From contig NZ_DJUW01000010.1 of NCBI RefSeq assembly GCF_002440635.1, forward strand, positions 1 to 39,217: a DNA stretch of 39,217 nucleotides, given 5' to 3'. This DNA comes from Novosphingobium sp. UBA6272. Lineage in GTDB: Bacteria; Pseudomonadota; Alphaproteobacteria; Sphingomonadales; Sphingomonadaceae. The position numbers and the translations under genes were made by a program. Every line of letters begins with the position of its first letter. The first letter of the stretch is position 1. The notes under the pieces were generated by a model. It did not search any database, was not told where the DNA came from, and worked only from the letters and a program-made list of their open reading frames with translations. This document shows positions 10,596 through 17,903 of this stretch, piece after piece.

Positions 10596-10736
10596 ATGAC
10601 CCAACAGAGTACCCTCGGCAACAAGCTGGCTGCAGCCGCTTCGGCTTTCGTTCTTTCGCTGGTCCTGATCAGCGGCACTGTTTCGATGCCCAGCACCGCT
10701 CAGGCCCAGTCCGTTTACGTCGGTGAAACCGCTTAA
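10596..10736 (+). CDS. Small exported or membrane-anchored peptide, first gene of the remote pspC unit
   Basis: 46 residues starting MTQQSTLGNKLAAAASAF. A single hydrophobic segment (about 13-30) is followed by a possible signal-peptidase site after STAQAQ, which would leave a mature peptide of only about 8-10 residues. ATG 10596 has GAAGGA 7 bases upstream; the in-frame ATG at 10590 is too close to it. It lies between a sigma-54 element and a PspC gene 14 bases downstream, so it probably belongs to the envelope-stress response. I do not recognise the family. It parallels the 52-aa single-helix peptide that opens the main psp operon. Confidence 0.65.
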   Translation: MTQQSTLGNKLAAAASAFVLSLVLISGTVSMPSTAQAQSVYVGETA

Positions 10737-10750
10737 TCAGGATGACCAAG

Positions 10751-10951
10751 ATGGAACATGAATACACCACCCCCGCCCGCGCCTTCCGGCTCGACAAGAT
10801 CAACGGCAAGCTCATGGGTGTGTGCAGCGGCATCGCCAACTACACCGGCTGGGATGCCAACCTGATCCGGATCGGCTTCGCGCTTGGCACGATCTTCGGC
10901 TTTGGCAGCCTGATCCTGGTCTACCTCGCGATCGGCCTCATCGCCGATTGA
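10751..10951 (+). CDS. Stand-alone PspC-domain protein
   Basis: 66-residue PspC-domain protein. The N-terminal motif RLDKINGKLMGVCSGIANYT and one long hydrophobic segment (about 40-64) ending in GLIAD are diagnostic. PspC proteins sense or relay inner-membrane stress and bind PspA or PspB. AGGA at 10739-10742 suits ATG 10751 better than the in-frame ATG 10742. It is the only gene besides the 46-aa peptide in this unit and is followed by a strong hairpin. It is a third PspC in the window, about 13 kb from the main psp operon, and is likely co-regulated by PspF. Confidence 0.9.
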   Translation: MEHEYTTPARAFRLDKINGKLMGVCSGIANYTGWDANLIRIGFALGTIFGFGSLILVYLAIGLIAD

Positions 10952-10959
10952 CGGGATCG

Positions 10960-10997
10960 CCGGTGAGGCCCCGCCTGTGGGCGGGGCCGAACACCGG
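10960..10997. terminator. Two-tier GC-rich hairpin between convergent genes
   Basis: GGCCCCGCC (10967-10975) pairs with GGCGGGGCC (10980-10988) around TGTG. An outer stem CCGGTG (10960-10965) / CACCGG (10992-10997) extends it. It lies between the stops of pspC (plus) and the transporter gene (minus), so it could end transcription from both sides. There is no T-tract, so strict intrinsic termination is uncertain. Confidence 0.55.
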
Positions 10998-11002
10998 ACA
11001 GT

Positions 11003-11791
11003 TCAGACCGGTTCCGCCTTGGCAAAGGGCGAAAAGTCGGTCCCGGTGTCGAACACTTCGACCCCCTCGCGCCGCTTGAACCAGCCGACCACCGCATAGG
11101 TCACCGGGGTCAGCGTCACTTCCCACATTACCTTCAGGAACCAGTTGGTGGCCATGACGGCCAGAACCAGCTCAGTTGACCAGACCCCCAGGAAAGCGAC
11201 CGGGTAGAAAATCAAGCTGTCCACGCCTTGGCCGAACAGCGTCGATCCGATCGTCCGCGCCCACAGGTGCTTGCCGCCAGTGACAATTTTCATCTTGGCC
11301 AGCACGAAGCTGTTGACGAATTCCCCGGCCCAGAAGGCCAAAATCGAGGCGGCGACAATCCGCCAGGTCGATCCGAACACGGTTTCATAGGCAGCCTGCC
11401 CGTCCCATCCAGCTGAGGGCGGCATGGCAACCACCACAAAGCTCATGAAAGCCATGAAGATCAGCGCGGAAAATCCCATCCAGACGCAGCGACGGGCATT
11501 GGCATAGCCGTAGACCTCGGTCAGCACGTCGCCGATCACATAGGATAGCGGGAAGAACAGGATCCCGGCACCGAATACCATCAACCCGTCCTGGCCAATT
11601 CCCAGCCAGTGCCAGGGTAGCCAGCTGGTCCAGCCGGTCAGCCACGACAGATCGACAACCGCCAGCTTGGCCGCCCCGATCAGGTTGGAAAGCAACAGGA
11701 TCGCAACGAAGGCCGCCATCACATAATCGAAATAGCGGAAATGACGCCGGGCTCCCGCAACGCCGTCGATGTTTTGGATGATCCCCGCCAT
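11003..11791 (-). CDS. yhhQ: Queuosine precursor transporter (YhhQ/VUT family)
   Basis: 262-residue membrane protein of COG1738, which imports queuosine precursors (preQ0/preQ1) for tRNA modification. Roughly six hydrophobic helices are visible (near residues 25-45, 70-90, 105-130, 150-170, 200-225, 225-245). The conserved blocks FPLSYVIGDVLTEVYGY and WAGEFVNSFVLAKMK are family hallmarks. ATG 11791 is used; the frame also offers GTG 11800, and neither has a clear Shine-Dalgarno. It is transcribed convergently with pspC and divergently from tRNA-Arg. Confidence 0.88.
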   Translation of the reverse strand: MAGIIQNIDGVAGARRHFRYFDYVMAAFVAILLLSNLIGAAKLAVVDLSWLTGWTSWLPWHWLGIGQDGLMVFGAGILFFPLSYVIGDVLTEVYGYANARRCVWMGFSALIFMAFMSFVVVAMPPSAGWDGQAAYETVFGSTWRIVAASILAFWAGEFVNSFVLAKMKIVTGGKHLWARTIGSTLFGQGVDSLIFYPVAFLGVWSTELVLAVMATNWFLKVMWEVTLTPVTYAVVGWFKRREGVEVFDTGTDFSPFAKAEPV

Positions 11792-11852
11792 GGCTGGCAC
11801 GCTAGCGATGTTTGCGCGGCGCGCAAACCCTGCCTATGAGGGCAGCGCTGGG

Positions 11853-11929
<77 letters not shown>

Positions 11930-12026
11930 ATCCTTTTCAACCACGTGATCGCCATCACGGCATGCAAGCCGCGCCTGGCTTAGATCGGATTGCGACCCGA
12001 CCCGGAGGGCAACCGAAGGGCACCTG

Positions 12027-12059
12027 CCTCCGCGCGCCAAACCGCGCGGGGGCCTTTTA
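12027..12059 (+). terminator. Rho-independent terminator after tRNA-Arg
   Basis: CCTCCGCGCG (12027-12036) pairs with CGCGCGGGGG (12043-12052) with one wobble and a 6-base loop. It is followed by CCTTTTA. It lies about 100 bases after the tRNA and reaches into the last codon of the convergent NUDIX gene. Confidence 0.65.
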
Positions 12060-12857
12060 TCCGCGGGCTGCGCTTTCCAGCACTTCGCCATGCACCGGAT
12101 AGCCGGCATCGTCAGGGATCAGCAACCACGGAACCCCGTTACGCATCTCCATGAAGGGGGTAATCATCTTCGACGGAAATTCGCTGACGTGGGCCAGTGC
12201 GGCATCGAAATGGTCGAACTGCGCCAGCCGTTCCAGATTGCGGCGGGTCGGGAAGATCACCTTGATCTCGCCGCTGTCGGCCAGCCGCAGCGCTTCGCTG
12301 GCGCTGGCCCAGAACAGGCGGGTATTCTCGGTCGCGTCGACCAGCAGATCGACCGCCCCAGTCCCCAGGTTGGTCAGGTAGAAACGGGTATCGAACACCC
12401 GGATCTCGCGGTGTTTGGGCCGCCAACGCGAAAACGGCACCAGCCCTTCCAGATCAAGCGTCCAGCCCATGGCATCGAGCACCGGAGCAAGCGCGCCAGC
12501 CGCTAGCAAGTGCGCCCGCGCGGCACGCGCTTCATCCAGGTTGGGGCGCTGGTGCAGGCCGATTGCCAGGCCGGTCTCCTCCAGCGTCTCGCGGATCGAG
12601 GCGATCCGCGCGGCGAGTTCCTCGCGGGCATCTTCGTCATCGGCGCCGTGCGCATCGGCCAGCTCGCGGTCGGCATCATCGACCCGGCCGCCAGGAAACA
12701 CCGCCGCGCCGCCGGCAAAGCGCATCTCTTTCGAGCGCTGGACCATCAGCAGCTCTGGCGGACCGCCTTGCGGACAGTTGCGGAAAATGACCAATGTCGC
12801 CGCCGGGATCGCTGGCGGGATTTCCCCCTCGGGATCGAAGATGTCCTTAATGTCCAT
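12057..12857 (-). CDS. NUDIX hydrolase
   Basis: 266-residue NUDIX-fold protein that should hydrolyse a nucleoside diphosphate linked to another moiety. The Nudix-box core RETLEETGLAIGL (near residue 95) carries the metal-binding Glu residues, preceded by FPGGRVDDADRE. An insertion of about 25 residues separates the glycines from the helix, as in the larger NUDT19/YfcD-like bacterial members; an acyl-CoA-type substrate is possible but not shown. ATG 12857 starts with the conserved MDIKDIFDPE. It is flanked by the tRNA terminator and a 388-base intergenic region. Confidence 0.85.
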   Translation of the reverse strand: MDIKDIFDPEGEIPPAIPAATLVIFRNCPQGGPPELLMVQRSKEMRFAGGAAVFPGGRVDDADRELADAHGADDEDAREELAARIASIRETLEETGLAIGLHQRPNLDEARAARAHLLAAGALAPVLDAMGWTLDLEGLVPFSRWRPKHREIRVFDTRFYLTNLGTGAVDLLVDATENTRLFWASASEALRLADSGEIKVIFPTRRNLERLAQFDHFDAALAHVSEFPSKMITPFMEMRNGVPWLLIPDDAGYPVHGEVLESAARG

Positions 12858-12914
12858 CGCCGCAAGGTGCCGCCTCGATCGCGCTTTGCCAAGCGAATTA
12901 ATCGTTCGATTAGT

Positions 12915-12929
12915 GTCGGGAAAGTTGAC
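12915..12929 (+). promoter_or_regulatory. Possible third PspF-type upstream site
   Basis: GTCGGGAAAGTTGAC matches the 10431-10445 element at 11 of 15 positions and keeps the GTyGGGA and TT-x-AC ends. Its centre is about 99 bases before the start site predicted from 12995-13010, close to the spacing of the other two sites. The weaker match makes it tentative. Confidence 0.35.
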
Positions 12930-12963
12930 AATTACCCTGGTCGCGCAGTTCTGAAATGGTCAT

Positions 12964-12986
12964 AACCTGCTAAAAAATAACAGGTT
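12964..12986. promoter_or_regulatory. Inverted repeat with AT-only centre
   Basis: AACCTG (12964-12969) and CAGGTT (12981-12986) flank an 11-base, A/T-rich centre. The element sits just upstream of the -24 box at 12995, where it could be an operator or an IHF-like bend region. The role is inference. Confidence 0.35.
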
Positions 12987-12994
12987 GAGCAGTT

Positions 12995-13010
12995 TGGCAC
13001 GCTACCTGCA
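12995..13010 (+). promoter_or_regulatory. Sigma-54-like promoter upstream of GGDEF/EAL gene
   Basis: TGGCACGCTACCTGCA has GG (12996-12997) and GC (13008-13009) ten bases apart with a full TGGCACG block; the -12 reads CTGC in place of TTGC. The predicted start is near 13021, leaving a leader of about 225 bases that contains the hairpin at 13042-13079. Confidence 0.5.
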
Positions 13011-13041
13011 TTATTGGATGTACCCCCAAGCAGTCTCGAAT

Positions 13042-13079
13042 GAGGCGGGGCCGCCCCCTGGTCTCCGCGGCCCCGCCTC
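13042..13079. other. Strong 12-bp GC hairpin in long leader
   Basis: GAGGCGGGGCCG (13042-13053) and CGGCCCCGCCTC (13068-13079) are perfectly complementary with a 14-base loop. There is no T-tract on either side. It could be an attenuator, a bidirectional terminator, or the processed end of a short RNA starting near 13021. Confidence 0.45.
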
Positions 13080-13245
13080 CCCGAGAAGCTCCACAGCAGC
13101 AATAGCAGGCCCCAAGCCCGTTGGCAGACAACAGGGTCAATACGCCCCTAATGCCGCGGTAATCCTTTATTGAAGCCAAATATCTATTCACGCCTGCAGA
13201 TAGAAGGCAGCGGCTCTCCGCCTTTGTCTCGACCAGGCAAGAGTT

Positions 13246-15471
13246 ATGGCGACCAGCAAGAGCACCCAGGGCGATTGGCGCAAAGCGCACCTGTTCGGGC
13301 CGATAGTCGGCCTGACGCTCGGTGTGCTCGCCCTGCTGGTATTCACATCTGCCTTACTGGTCTATCGTTTCGATGCCACGGCCAATGCCCGCGAACAGCA
13401 CATGGTCCAGCATGGGTTCCAGCGGCAGATCGAGGAACTCGACAAGGTTGTCGCAACCCAGGTCGGCTGGGACGATGCGATCAAGATGCTTGATCACCGC
13501 CAGGATGGCAATTGGGCCGATTTCAACATCGGCAACTACCTCTACACCTTCAACGGGTTCACTCACGCGTTCGTGGTCGATGGCGCAGAGCAGGTGTTCT
13601 ACGCCTCGTTCAACGGGGAGCGTGCCGGGCTGGAGACCTATGCTCCCTTCGCGGCCAGTGCCGCGAGCCTGTTGCCACAAATCCGCAAGGCCGAATTGCT
13701 GCGCCCGCCGCTTCGCCGGCGGCCGGGCAAGAACAACCTCCTCATTCCTCCGATCCAGGCCAATACCTATGCGCGAGTTGGCGGGCGAACCTACATTGTT
13801 ACCGCTACTCTGGTTCAGCCCGATTTCGGCGTCTATCTGCCCAAGGGACCGCGCGCACCGGTTACAATTGCCGCGATCCCGCTCGATCAGGCCTTCCTCA
13901 CCACCTTTGGCCAGCGCTATCTGCTCGATGACCTCAGCCTTGCTCCGCCGGGCGCCGCGCTGTCACCTACTGGTTCGCTGGCGCTGCCCGATACGCGCGG
14001 CGCTTCGGCCGGGGTGTTGAAATGGAACCCGCGCGAACCGAGTGCGGTTCTGTTCAAGCAACTCCTGCTGCCCTTGCTGATCGTGCTGGGCCTGCTTTGC
14101 GTCCTGGCATTGACCATGATGCGGCGTAGCGGGGCCGTGGTCGCGGACTTGCTGGCCAGTGAAGCCAGGTCAAAACACCTCGCTTTCCACGATCCGCTGA
14201 CCCAGCTGCCCAACCGAGCCATGCTGTTCGACCGGCTTCACAAATTGCTGGGCGGGATTGGCAGCCGCGGCGGACATGTGTTGGTCGCCTGCGTTGACCT
14301 CGACCGCTTTAAGGAAATCAACGACACCCTTGGGCACCATGCCGGCGATTTGGTGATCGCCGAAACCGCAGCGCGCTTGCGGGCGGTTTGCGGTGAAGCC
14401 AATCTGATCGCGCGGTTGGGCGGGGACGAGTTCGTGGTGCTGTGCGACAAGGCCGGCTGCGCCGATGCCGAAGCAATCGGCGAGAACATCCTAAAAGCCT
14501 TATCGCGGCCGATCCAGTGTGAGTACGGGCGGCTAGAGATTGGCTGCTCGGTTGGTACCGCAGTGATCGATCATGCGGGGGTCGAGCCCACCGAGGCGCT
14601 GCGGTGGGCCGATCTGGCCCTGTACCGGTCGAAACAGGAGGGGCGCGGCCGGGTCAGCATGTTCGAACCCGACATGGACAAGGCCTTGCAAGATCGTCGC
14701 TCGCTTGAAGCAGACCTGCGAATTGCCATGACTTCGGACCAACTGCGGATGGTTTACCAACCGCAAGTCGATCTTGGCGGGAATATCATTGCGGTCGAAG
14801 CGCTGTTGCGCTGGAAACATCCGGTCCGAGGTGATGTTCCGCCCGGCGTGTTCGTCCCGCTGGCTGAAGAAACCGGTCTGATCCTGCCGCTTGGAGAATT
14901 CGTGCTCCGCCGGGTCTTCAGCGATACCCGCAGCTGGCGCAAGACCCGCGTGGCAATCAACGTATCTGCCGAACAAATGCGTTCGCGCGGGTTTGCCGCC
15001 CAGGTCGCGCGGCTCGCCGCTGAAGCCGGGATCGACCCCAGCCGGTATGAAGTGGAACTGACTGAAACCGCGCTGCTTTGCGATGAGCCGGTCACCGCCG
15101 GCAATATCAACGCGCTCAAGCGGCTGGGTTTCACCTTTGCGCTGGACGATTTTGGTACCGGCTATTCCAGCCTCAGCGTTTTGCAACGCTTTTCGGTCGA
15201 CAAGATCAAGATCGACCGTTCGTTCGTCAATGGCCTCAGCGACGATGGCGAATCCGAAGCTCTGGTCGATGCGATGATCCGGCTGGCCCGCGCGTTAGAC
15301 CTGCGGGTCATCGCCGAGGGGGTGGAATCGAGCACACAGCGCGAACGGCTGGCTTCGTGCGGGTGTACCGAATTTCAGGGCTTCCTGACCGGTCGGCCGA
15401 TGGAACTTAGCGCCGTTGTCGCCCTTTCCGGAGAAGATCAGGCGCCAGGGCGGGCGCTCAAGCGGGCGTAA
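13246..15471 (+). CDS. CHASE4-like sensor with GGDEF and EAL domains (c-di-GMP turnover)
   Basis: 741 residues. A membrane helix (about 16-42) is followed by a periplasmic CHASE4-like domain with QVGWDDAIKML and NIGNYLYTFNG blocks, a second helix (about 270-290), a GGDEF domain and an EAL domain. The active-site GGDEF is at 392-396; the inhibitory RxxD I-site is absent. The EAL motif is at 518-520, and the metal and catalytic residues look intact (NVSAEQ, ELTETAL, DDFGTGYSSL, KIKIDRSFV, EGVE). It should make and/or degrade c-di-GMP in response to an envelope signal. ATG 13246 follows a weak AAGAG. A sigma-54-like element lies 235 bases upstream, which may tie the gene to PspF. It overlaps the convergent grxD end by 14 bases. 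Confidence 0.92.
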   Translation: MATSKSTQGDWRKAHLFGPIVGLTLGVLALLVFTSALLVYRFDATANAREQHMVQHGFQRQIEELDKVVATQVGWDDAIKMLDHRQDGNWADFNIGNYLYTFNGFTHAFVVDGAEQVFYASFNGERAGLETYAPFAASAASLLPQIRKAELLRPPLRRRPGKNNLLIPPIQANTYARVGGRTYIVTATLVQPDFGVYLPKGPRAPVTIAAIPLDQAFLTTFGQRYLLDDLSLAPPGAALSPTGSLALPDTRGASAGVLKWNPREPSAVLFKQLLLPLLIVLGLLCVLALTMMRRSGAVVADLLASEARSKHLAFHDPLTQLPNRAMLFDRLHKLLGGIGSRGGHVLVACVDLDRFKEINDTLGHHAGDLVIAETAARLRAVCGEANLIARLGGDEFVVLCDKAGCADAEAIGENILKALSRPIQCEYGRLEIGCSVGTAVIDHAGVEPTEALRWADLALYRSKQEGRGRVSMFEPDMDKALQDRRSLEADLRIAMTSDQLRMVYQPQVDLGGNIIAVEALLRWKHPVRGDVPPGVFVPLAEETGLILPLGEFVLRRVFSDTRSWRKTRVAINVSAEQMRSRGFAAQVARLAAEAGIDPSRYEVELTETALLCDEPVTAGNINALKRLGFTFALDDFGTGYSSLSVLQRFSVDKIKIDRSFVNGLSDDGESEALVDAMIRLARALDLRVIAEGVESSTQRERLASCGCTEFQGFLTGRPMELSAVVALSGEDQAPGRALKRA

Positions 15472-15784
15472 GCCCGGAGTCGGCCATCAGCTGCTGCAGC
15501 TCGCCCGCTTCGTACATTTCCATCATGATGTCGCTGCCGCCGACGAATTCGCCCTTGACGTAAAGCTGGGGAATGGTCGGCCAGTCCGAAAAGGCCTTGA
15601 TTCCCTGGCGCACTTCCATGTCCTGCAACACATCGATCCCTTCATAGGGTACACCAAGGTGTTCGAGGATTGCCACCGCCTTGCTGGAAAAGCCGCACTG
15701 CGGGAACAGGGGCGTACCTTTCATGAACAGCACCACGTCGTTGCTGGTGACAATATCGGCGATGCGGGCATTGGTATCGGACAT
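15458..15784 (-). CDS. grxD: Monothiol glutaredoxin Grx4 family (CGFS type)
   Basis: 108 residues with the active-site motif CGFS (Cys30), the glutathione-binding Lys22, WPTIPQLY (cis-Pro) and GGSDI. CGFS glutaredoxins carry 2Fe-2S clusters and hand them to targets, often as a heterodimer with BolA. The bolA gene is 21 bases upstream on the same strand, which supports that partnership. The gene is at the end of a long co-directional run beginning at leuC. Confidence 0.96.
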   Translation of the reverse strand: MSDTNARIADIVTSNDVVLFMKGTPLFPQCGFSSKAVAILEHLGVPYEGIDVLQDMEVRQGIKAFSDWPTIPQLYVKGEFVGGSDIMMEMYEAGELQQLMADSGLTPA

Positions 15785-15805
15785 GGGTTTTAACTCCTCG
15801 CCGTC

Positions 15806-16039
15806 TCAGGTGGGAACGGCGGTGGTCAGTTGCAAGGCATGAAGCGTTCCGCCCATGTCTTCACCGATCGCGGCATAGACCAGTTTGTGCTGGGCGACCC
15901 GGGTCTTGCCGACAAACTGGGCGGAAACGACATGCGCCGCCCAGTGGTTGTCGTCACCGGCCAGATCGGTCAGCTTCACTTCGGCATCGGGCAACGCCGC
16001 CTTGATCCGGGCGACGATTTCCGTCCCGGGCATGGCCAT
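15806..16039 (-). CDS. bolA: BolA family iron-sulfur trafficking protein
   Basis: 77-residue BolA-like protein: IKAALPDAEVKLTDLAGDDN, then HWAAHVVSAQFVGKTRVAQH, then LVYAAIGEDMGGTLHALQL, giving the alpha/beta class II KH-like fold. The conserved C-terminal His (in LHAL) and a His in the loop (NHW) are positioned to ligate a shared 2Fe-2S cluster with the CGFS glutaredoxin encoded next. It starts 4 bases after the DUF1476 stop, so the genes are very probably co-transcribed. Confidence 0.95.
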   Translation of the reverse strand: MAMPGTEIVARIKAALPDAEVKLTDLAGDDNHWAAHVVSAQFVGKTRVAQHKLVYAAIGEDMGGTLHALQLTTAVPT

Positions 16040-16043
16040 CTGC

Positions 16044-16367
16044 TCAGGCCTCGCCCATCAGCGCGCGGCGCGCTTCAACCGCCTTGGTTTCCAGCGCGGA
16101 GCGGATATCGCCTTCGCTGACATCTACCCCGGCCGAAGTCAGATCACCCAGCAGCTTGCGGATTACGTCTTCGTCACCGGCTTCTTCGAAGTCGGCCTGA
16201 ACCACTGCCTTGGCATAGGCTTCGGCCTCAACCGCGGAAAGGTTCATCTTCTCCGCCGCCCAGGCACCCAGCAGCCGGTTGCGGCGGGCGGTGATGCGAA
16301 ACTGCATCTCTTCGTCATGGGCGAACATGGCTTCTTCGGCGCGTTCGCGATCGTTGAAGTCGGTCAT
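16044..16367 (-). CDS. DUF1476 protein (F1-ATPase zeta-like inhibitor)
   Basis: 107 residues opening MTDFNDRERAEEAMFAHDEE, which is the DUF1476 signature. In Paracoccus this family is the zeta subunit that inhibits the F1FO-ATP synthase, and the N-terminal segment seen here corresponds to the inhibitory region. It is mostly helical, without membrane segment or signal. It sits 24 bases after the cytochrome c-prime-like gene and directly before bolA. The link to ATPase is family knowledge, not visible in the neighbourhood. Confidence 0.9.
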   Translation of the reverse strand: MTDFNDRERAEEAMFAHDEEMQFRITARRNRLLGAWAAEKMNLSAVEAEAYAKAVVQADFEEAGDEDVIRKLLGDLTSAGVDVSEGDIRSALETKAVEARRALMGEA

Positions 16368-16391
16368 TTCTGCTCCTGCAAGCTGTCCGGC

Positions 16392-16877
16392 CTAGCTCGC
16401 CTTGGGGGGCGGTCCGGGCGGGACTTGATACGAATCATGGCAGCCCTTGCACGATGCCGCGGTAGAGGCAAGCGCGGCATCGAACGCCGCCTTGTCATCC
16501 GCTTTGGCGGCATCGGCCAGCGCCTTGGTGCTGTCGGCAAAGGCCTTGGCTTTGGCCGCGAATCCGGCCTTGTCGGTCCAGACCGCGGGCATGGCCCGGC
16601 TGGGCACGCCCTTGGTGCTGTCAGCAAACAGGGCCGGGGCGGCGGCGGCCCATTTGGCCAGGCTCCCGGCCGGGAAGGCCAGGCTTTTAAGCGGGGCGCC
16701 GTTGGTGCTGGCACCGCGCAGCAGGTTCATGGTCGAGGCAGACATCGCCATCCCGGCCTGCCGCGCCAGAACCAAATCCTGCGGGCTGGGCGAGGCCGGC
16801 TTGGCCACCGGCTTGGCATAGACGGCCCAACCCGTGGCGAGCAGGGCCCCTGCGATGACGATCCGTGCTGCAATCAT
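16392..16877 (-). CDS. Cytochrome c-prime / c-556-like periplasmic protein
   Basis: 161 residues. A signal peptide (MIAARIVIAGALLATGWAVYA) directs export. The mature part is alanine-rich and helical, with a single c-type heme site CKGCH at 143-147 near the C-terminus, the position expected for a four-helix cytochrome c-prime. These proteins bind NO or pass electrons in the periplasm. The C-terminal tail is proline-rich. It is encoded 27 bases downstream of the quinone oxidoreductase and probably in the same operon. Confidence 0.88.
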   Translation of the reverse strand: MIAARIVIAGALLATGWAVYAKPVAKPASPSPQDLVLARQAGMAMSASTMNLLRGASTNGAPLKSLAFPAGSLAKWAAAAPALFADSTKGVPSRAMPAVWTDKAGFAAKAKAFADSTKALADAAKADDKAAFDAALASTAASCKGCHDSYQVPPGPPPKAS

Positions 16878-16904
16878 AGCGTTGTCTCCCGGTCAGCGCG
16901 GACG

Positions 16905-17903
16905 TCAGTCCATGGTCACCACGACCTTGCCGATCGCCTTGCGCTCGGCCAGCATCGTAATCGCTTCTCCGCCGCGTGCCAGCGGGAATGTGGCCGAGAC
17001 CTTGGGGTTGATCTTGCCGGCCTTGAGCAGGTCGAACAGCGTGGCGATATGCGCGGCATTGGCCTTCGGTTCGCGCGCCACCCATGCCCCCCAGAATACG
17101 CCGCAGACGTCGCAGCTTTTCAGCAGCGTCAGATTGAGCGGCAGCTTGGCGATCCCGGCCGGGAAGCCGACCACGCAGAACCGGCCTTCCCAGGCGATCG
17201 AGCGGACCGCCGGTTCGGAATAGTCCCCGCCGACGATATCGTAGACGACATCCGCACCGTTCGGGCCGCAGGCGGCCTTGAACGCTTCGGCCAGAGCCTT
17301 GGACTGGTCCTTGTCGAGCGGGGCGACCGGATAGATCACCACCTCGTCCGCGCCGTGCTCACGCGCGACCGCGGCCTTTTCCTCGCTGGAAACGGCGGCG
17401 ACGACCTTGGCTCCATAGGCCTTGCCCAGTTCGACCGCAGCCAGGCCGACCCCTCCGGCCGCGCCCAGCACCAGCAGGGTATCCCCGGCCTTGAGTTTGC
17501 CGCGATCGAGCAGGCCGTGCATGTTGGTGCCATAGGTCATCATGATCGAGGCGCCGGTCTCAAAGCTGACCCCGTCGGGCAGCGGCCAGAGCCGGGCGGC
17601 ATCGACCACAAGCTCTTCCACCATGCCGCCGCTGCCGGTGCTGGCGATCACGCGGTCACCGACCTTCCACTCGGTCACCCCTTCGCCCAGCGCATCGACC
17701 ACGCCCGCAGCTTCACCACCCGGGGCAAAGGGCCGCGGCGGCTTGAACTGGTACATGTCGCGGATCATCAGGTTGTCGGGATAGTTGACCGAGCAGGCCT
17801 TGACCCGCACCCGGACCTGGCCGGGGCCAGGGACCGGGGTTTCGACTTCGTCAAGCGTCAGGGTTTCGGGGCCACCGACCTGGTGGCTGCGCAGGGCTTT
17901 CAT
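16905..17903 (-). CDS. NADPH:quinone oxidoreductase family protein (zinc-independent MDR)
   Basis: 332-residue medium-chain dehydrogenase/reductase. The N-terminal GroES-like domain (SVNYPDNLMIRD, PFAPGGEAAGVV) lacks catalytic zinc ligands. The Rossmann domain has GAAGGVGLAAVELGKAYGA (near 150), which binds NAD(P)H. It should reduce quinones or alpha,beta-unsaturated carbonyls. The start ATG 17903 overlaps the leuD stop as ATGA, so it is coupled to leuD although it has no known role in leucine synthesis. Confidence 0.92.
   Translation of the reverse strand: MKALRSHQVGGPETLTLDEVETPVPGPGQVRVRVKACSVNYPDNLMIRDMYQFKPPRPFAPGGEAAGVVDALGEGVTEWKVGDRVIASTGSGGMVEELVVDAARLWPLPDGVSFETGASIMMTYGTNMHGLLDRGKLKAGDTLLVLGAAGGVGLAAVELGKAYGAKVVAAVSSEEKAAVAREHGADEVVIYPVAPLDKDQSKALAEAFKAACGPNGADVVYDIVGGDYSEPAVRSIAWEGRFCVVGFPAGIAKLPLNLTLLKSCDVCGVFWGAWVAREPKANAAHIATLFDLLKAGKINPKVSATFPLARGGEAITMLAERKAIGKVVVTMD

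Larger units (their letters stand above)
12858..13245. other. 388-bp regulatory intergenic region
   Basis: No gene is supported here: a 62-codon open frame on plus has no start signal or recognisable product. The region holds a putative activator site (12915-12929), an inverted repeat (12964-12986), a sigma-54-like promoter (12995-13010) and a strong GC hairpin (13042-13079), listed separately. The remaining 13080-13245 would be the long leader of the GGDEF/EAL gene and shows nothing further. Confidence 0.6.

Noticed and set aside
11785..11820. Sigma-54-like TGGCACG near the queuosine transporter start
   Set aside because: The TTGC that follows is too far away (the GG to GC spacing is well beyond 10), so it does not form a -24/-12 pair.
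12985..13173. 62-codon plus-strand frame before the GGDEF/EAL gene
   Set aside because: It contains the GC hairpin and the -12 box, has no start signal and reads as Pro/Gly/Ala-rich filler.
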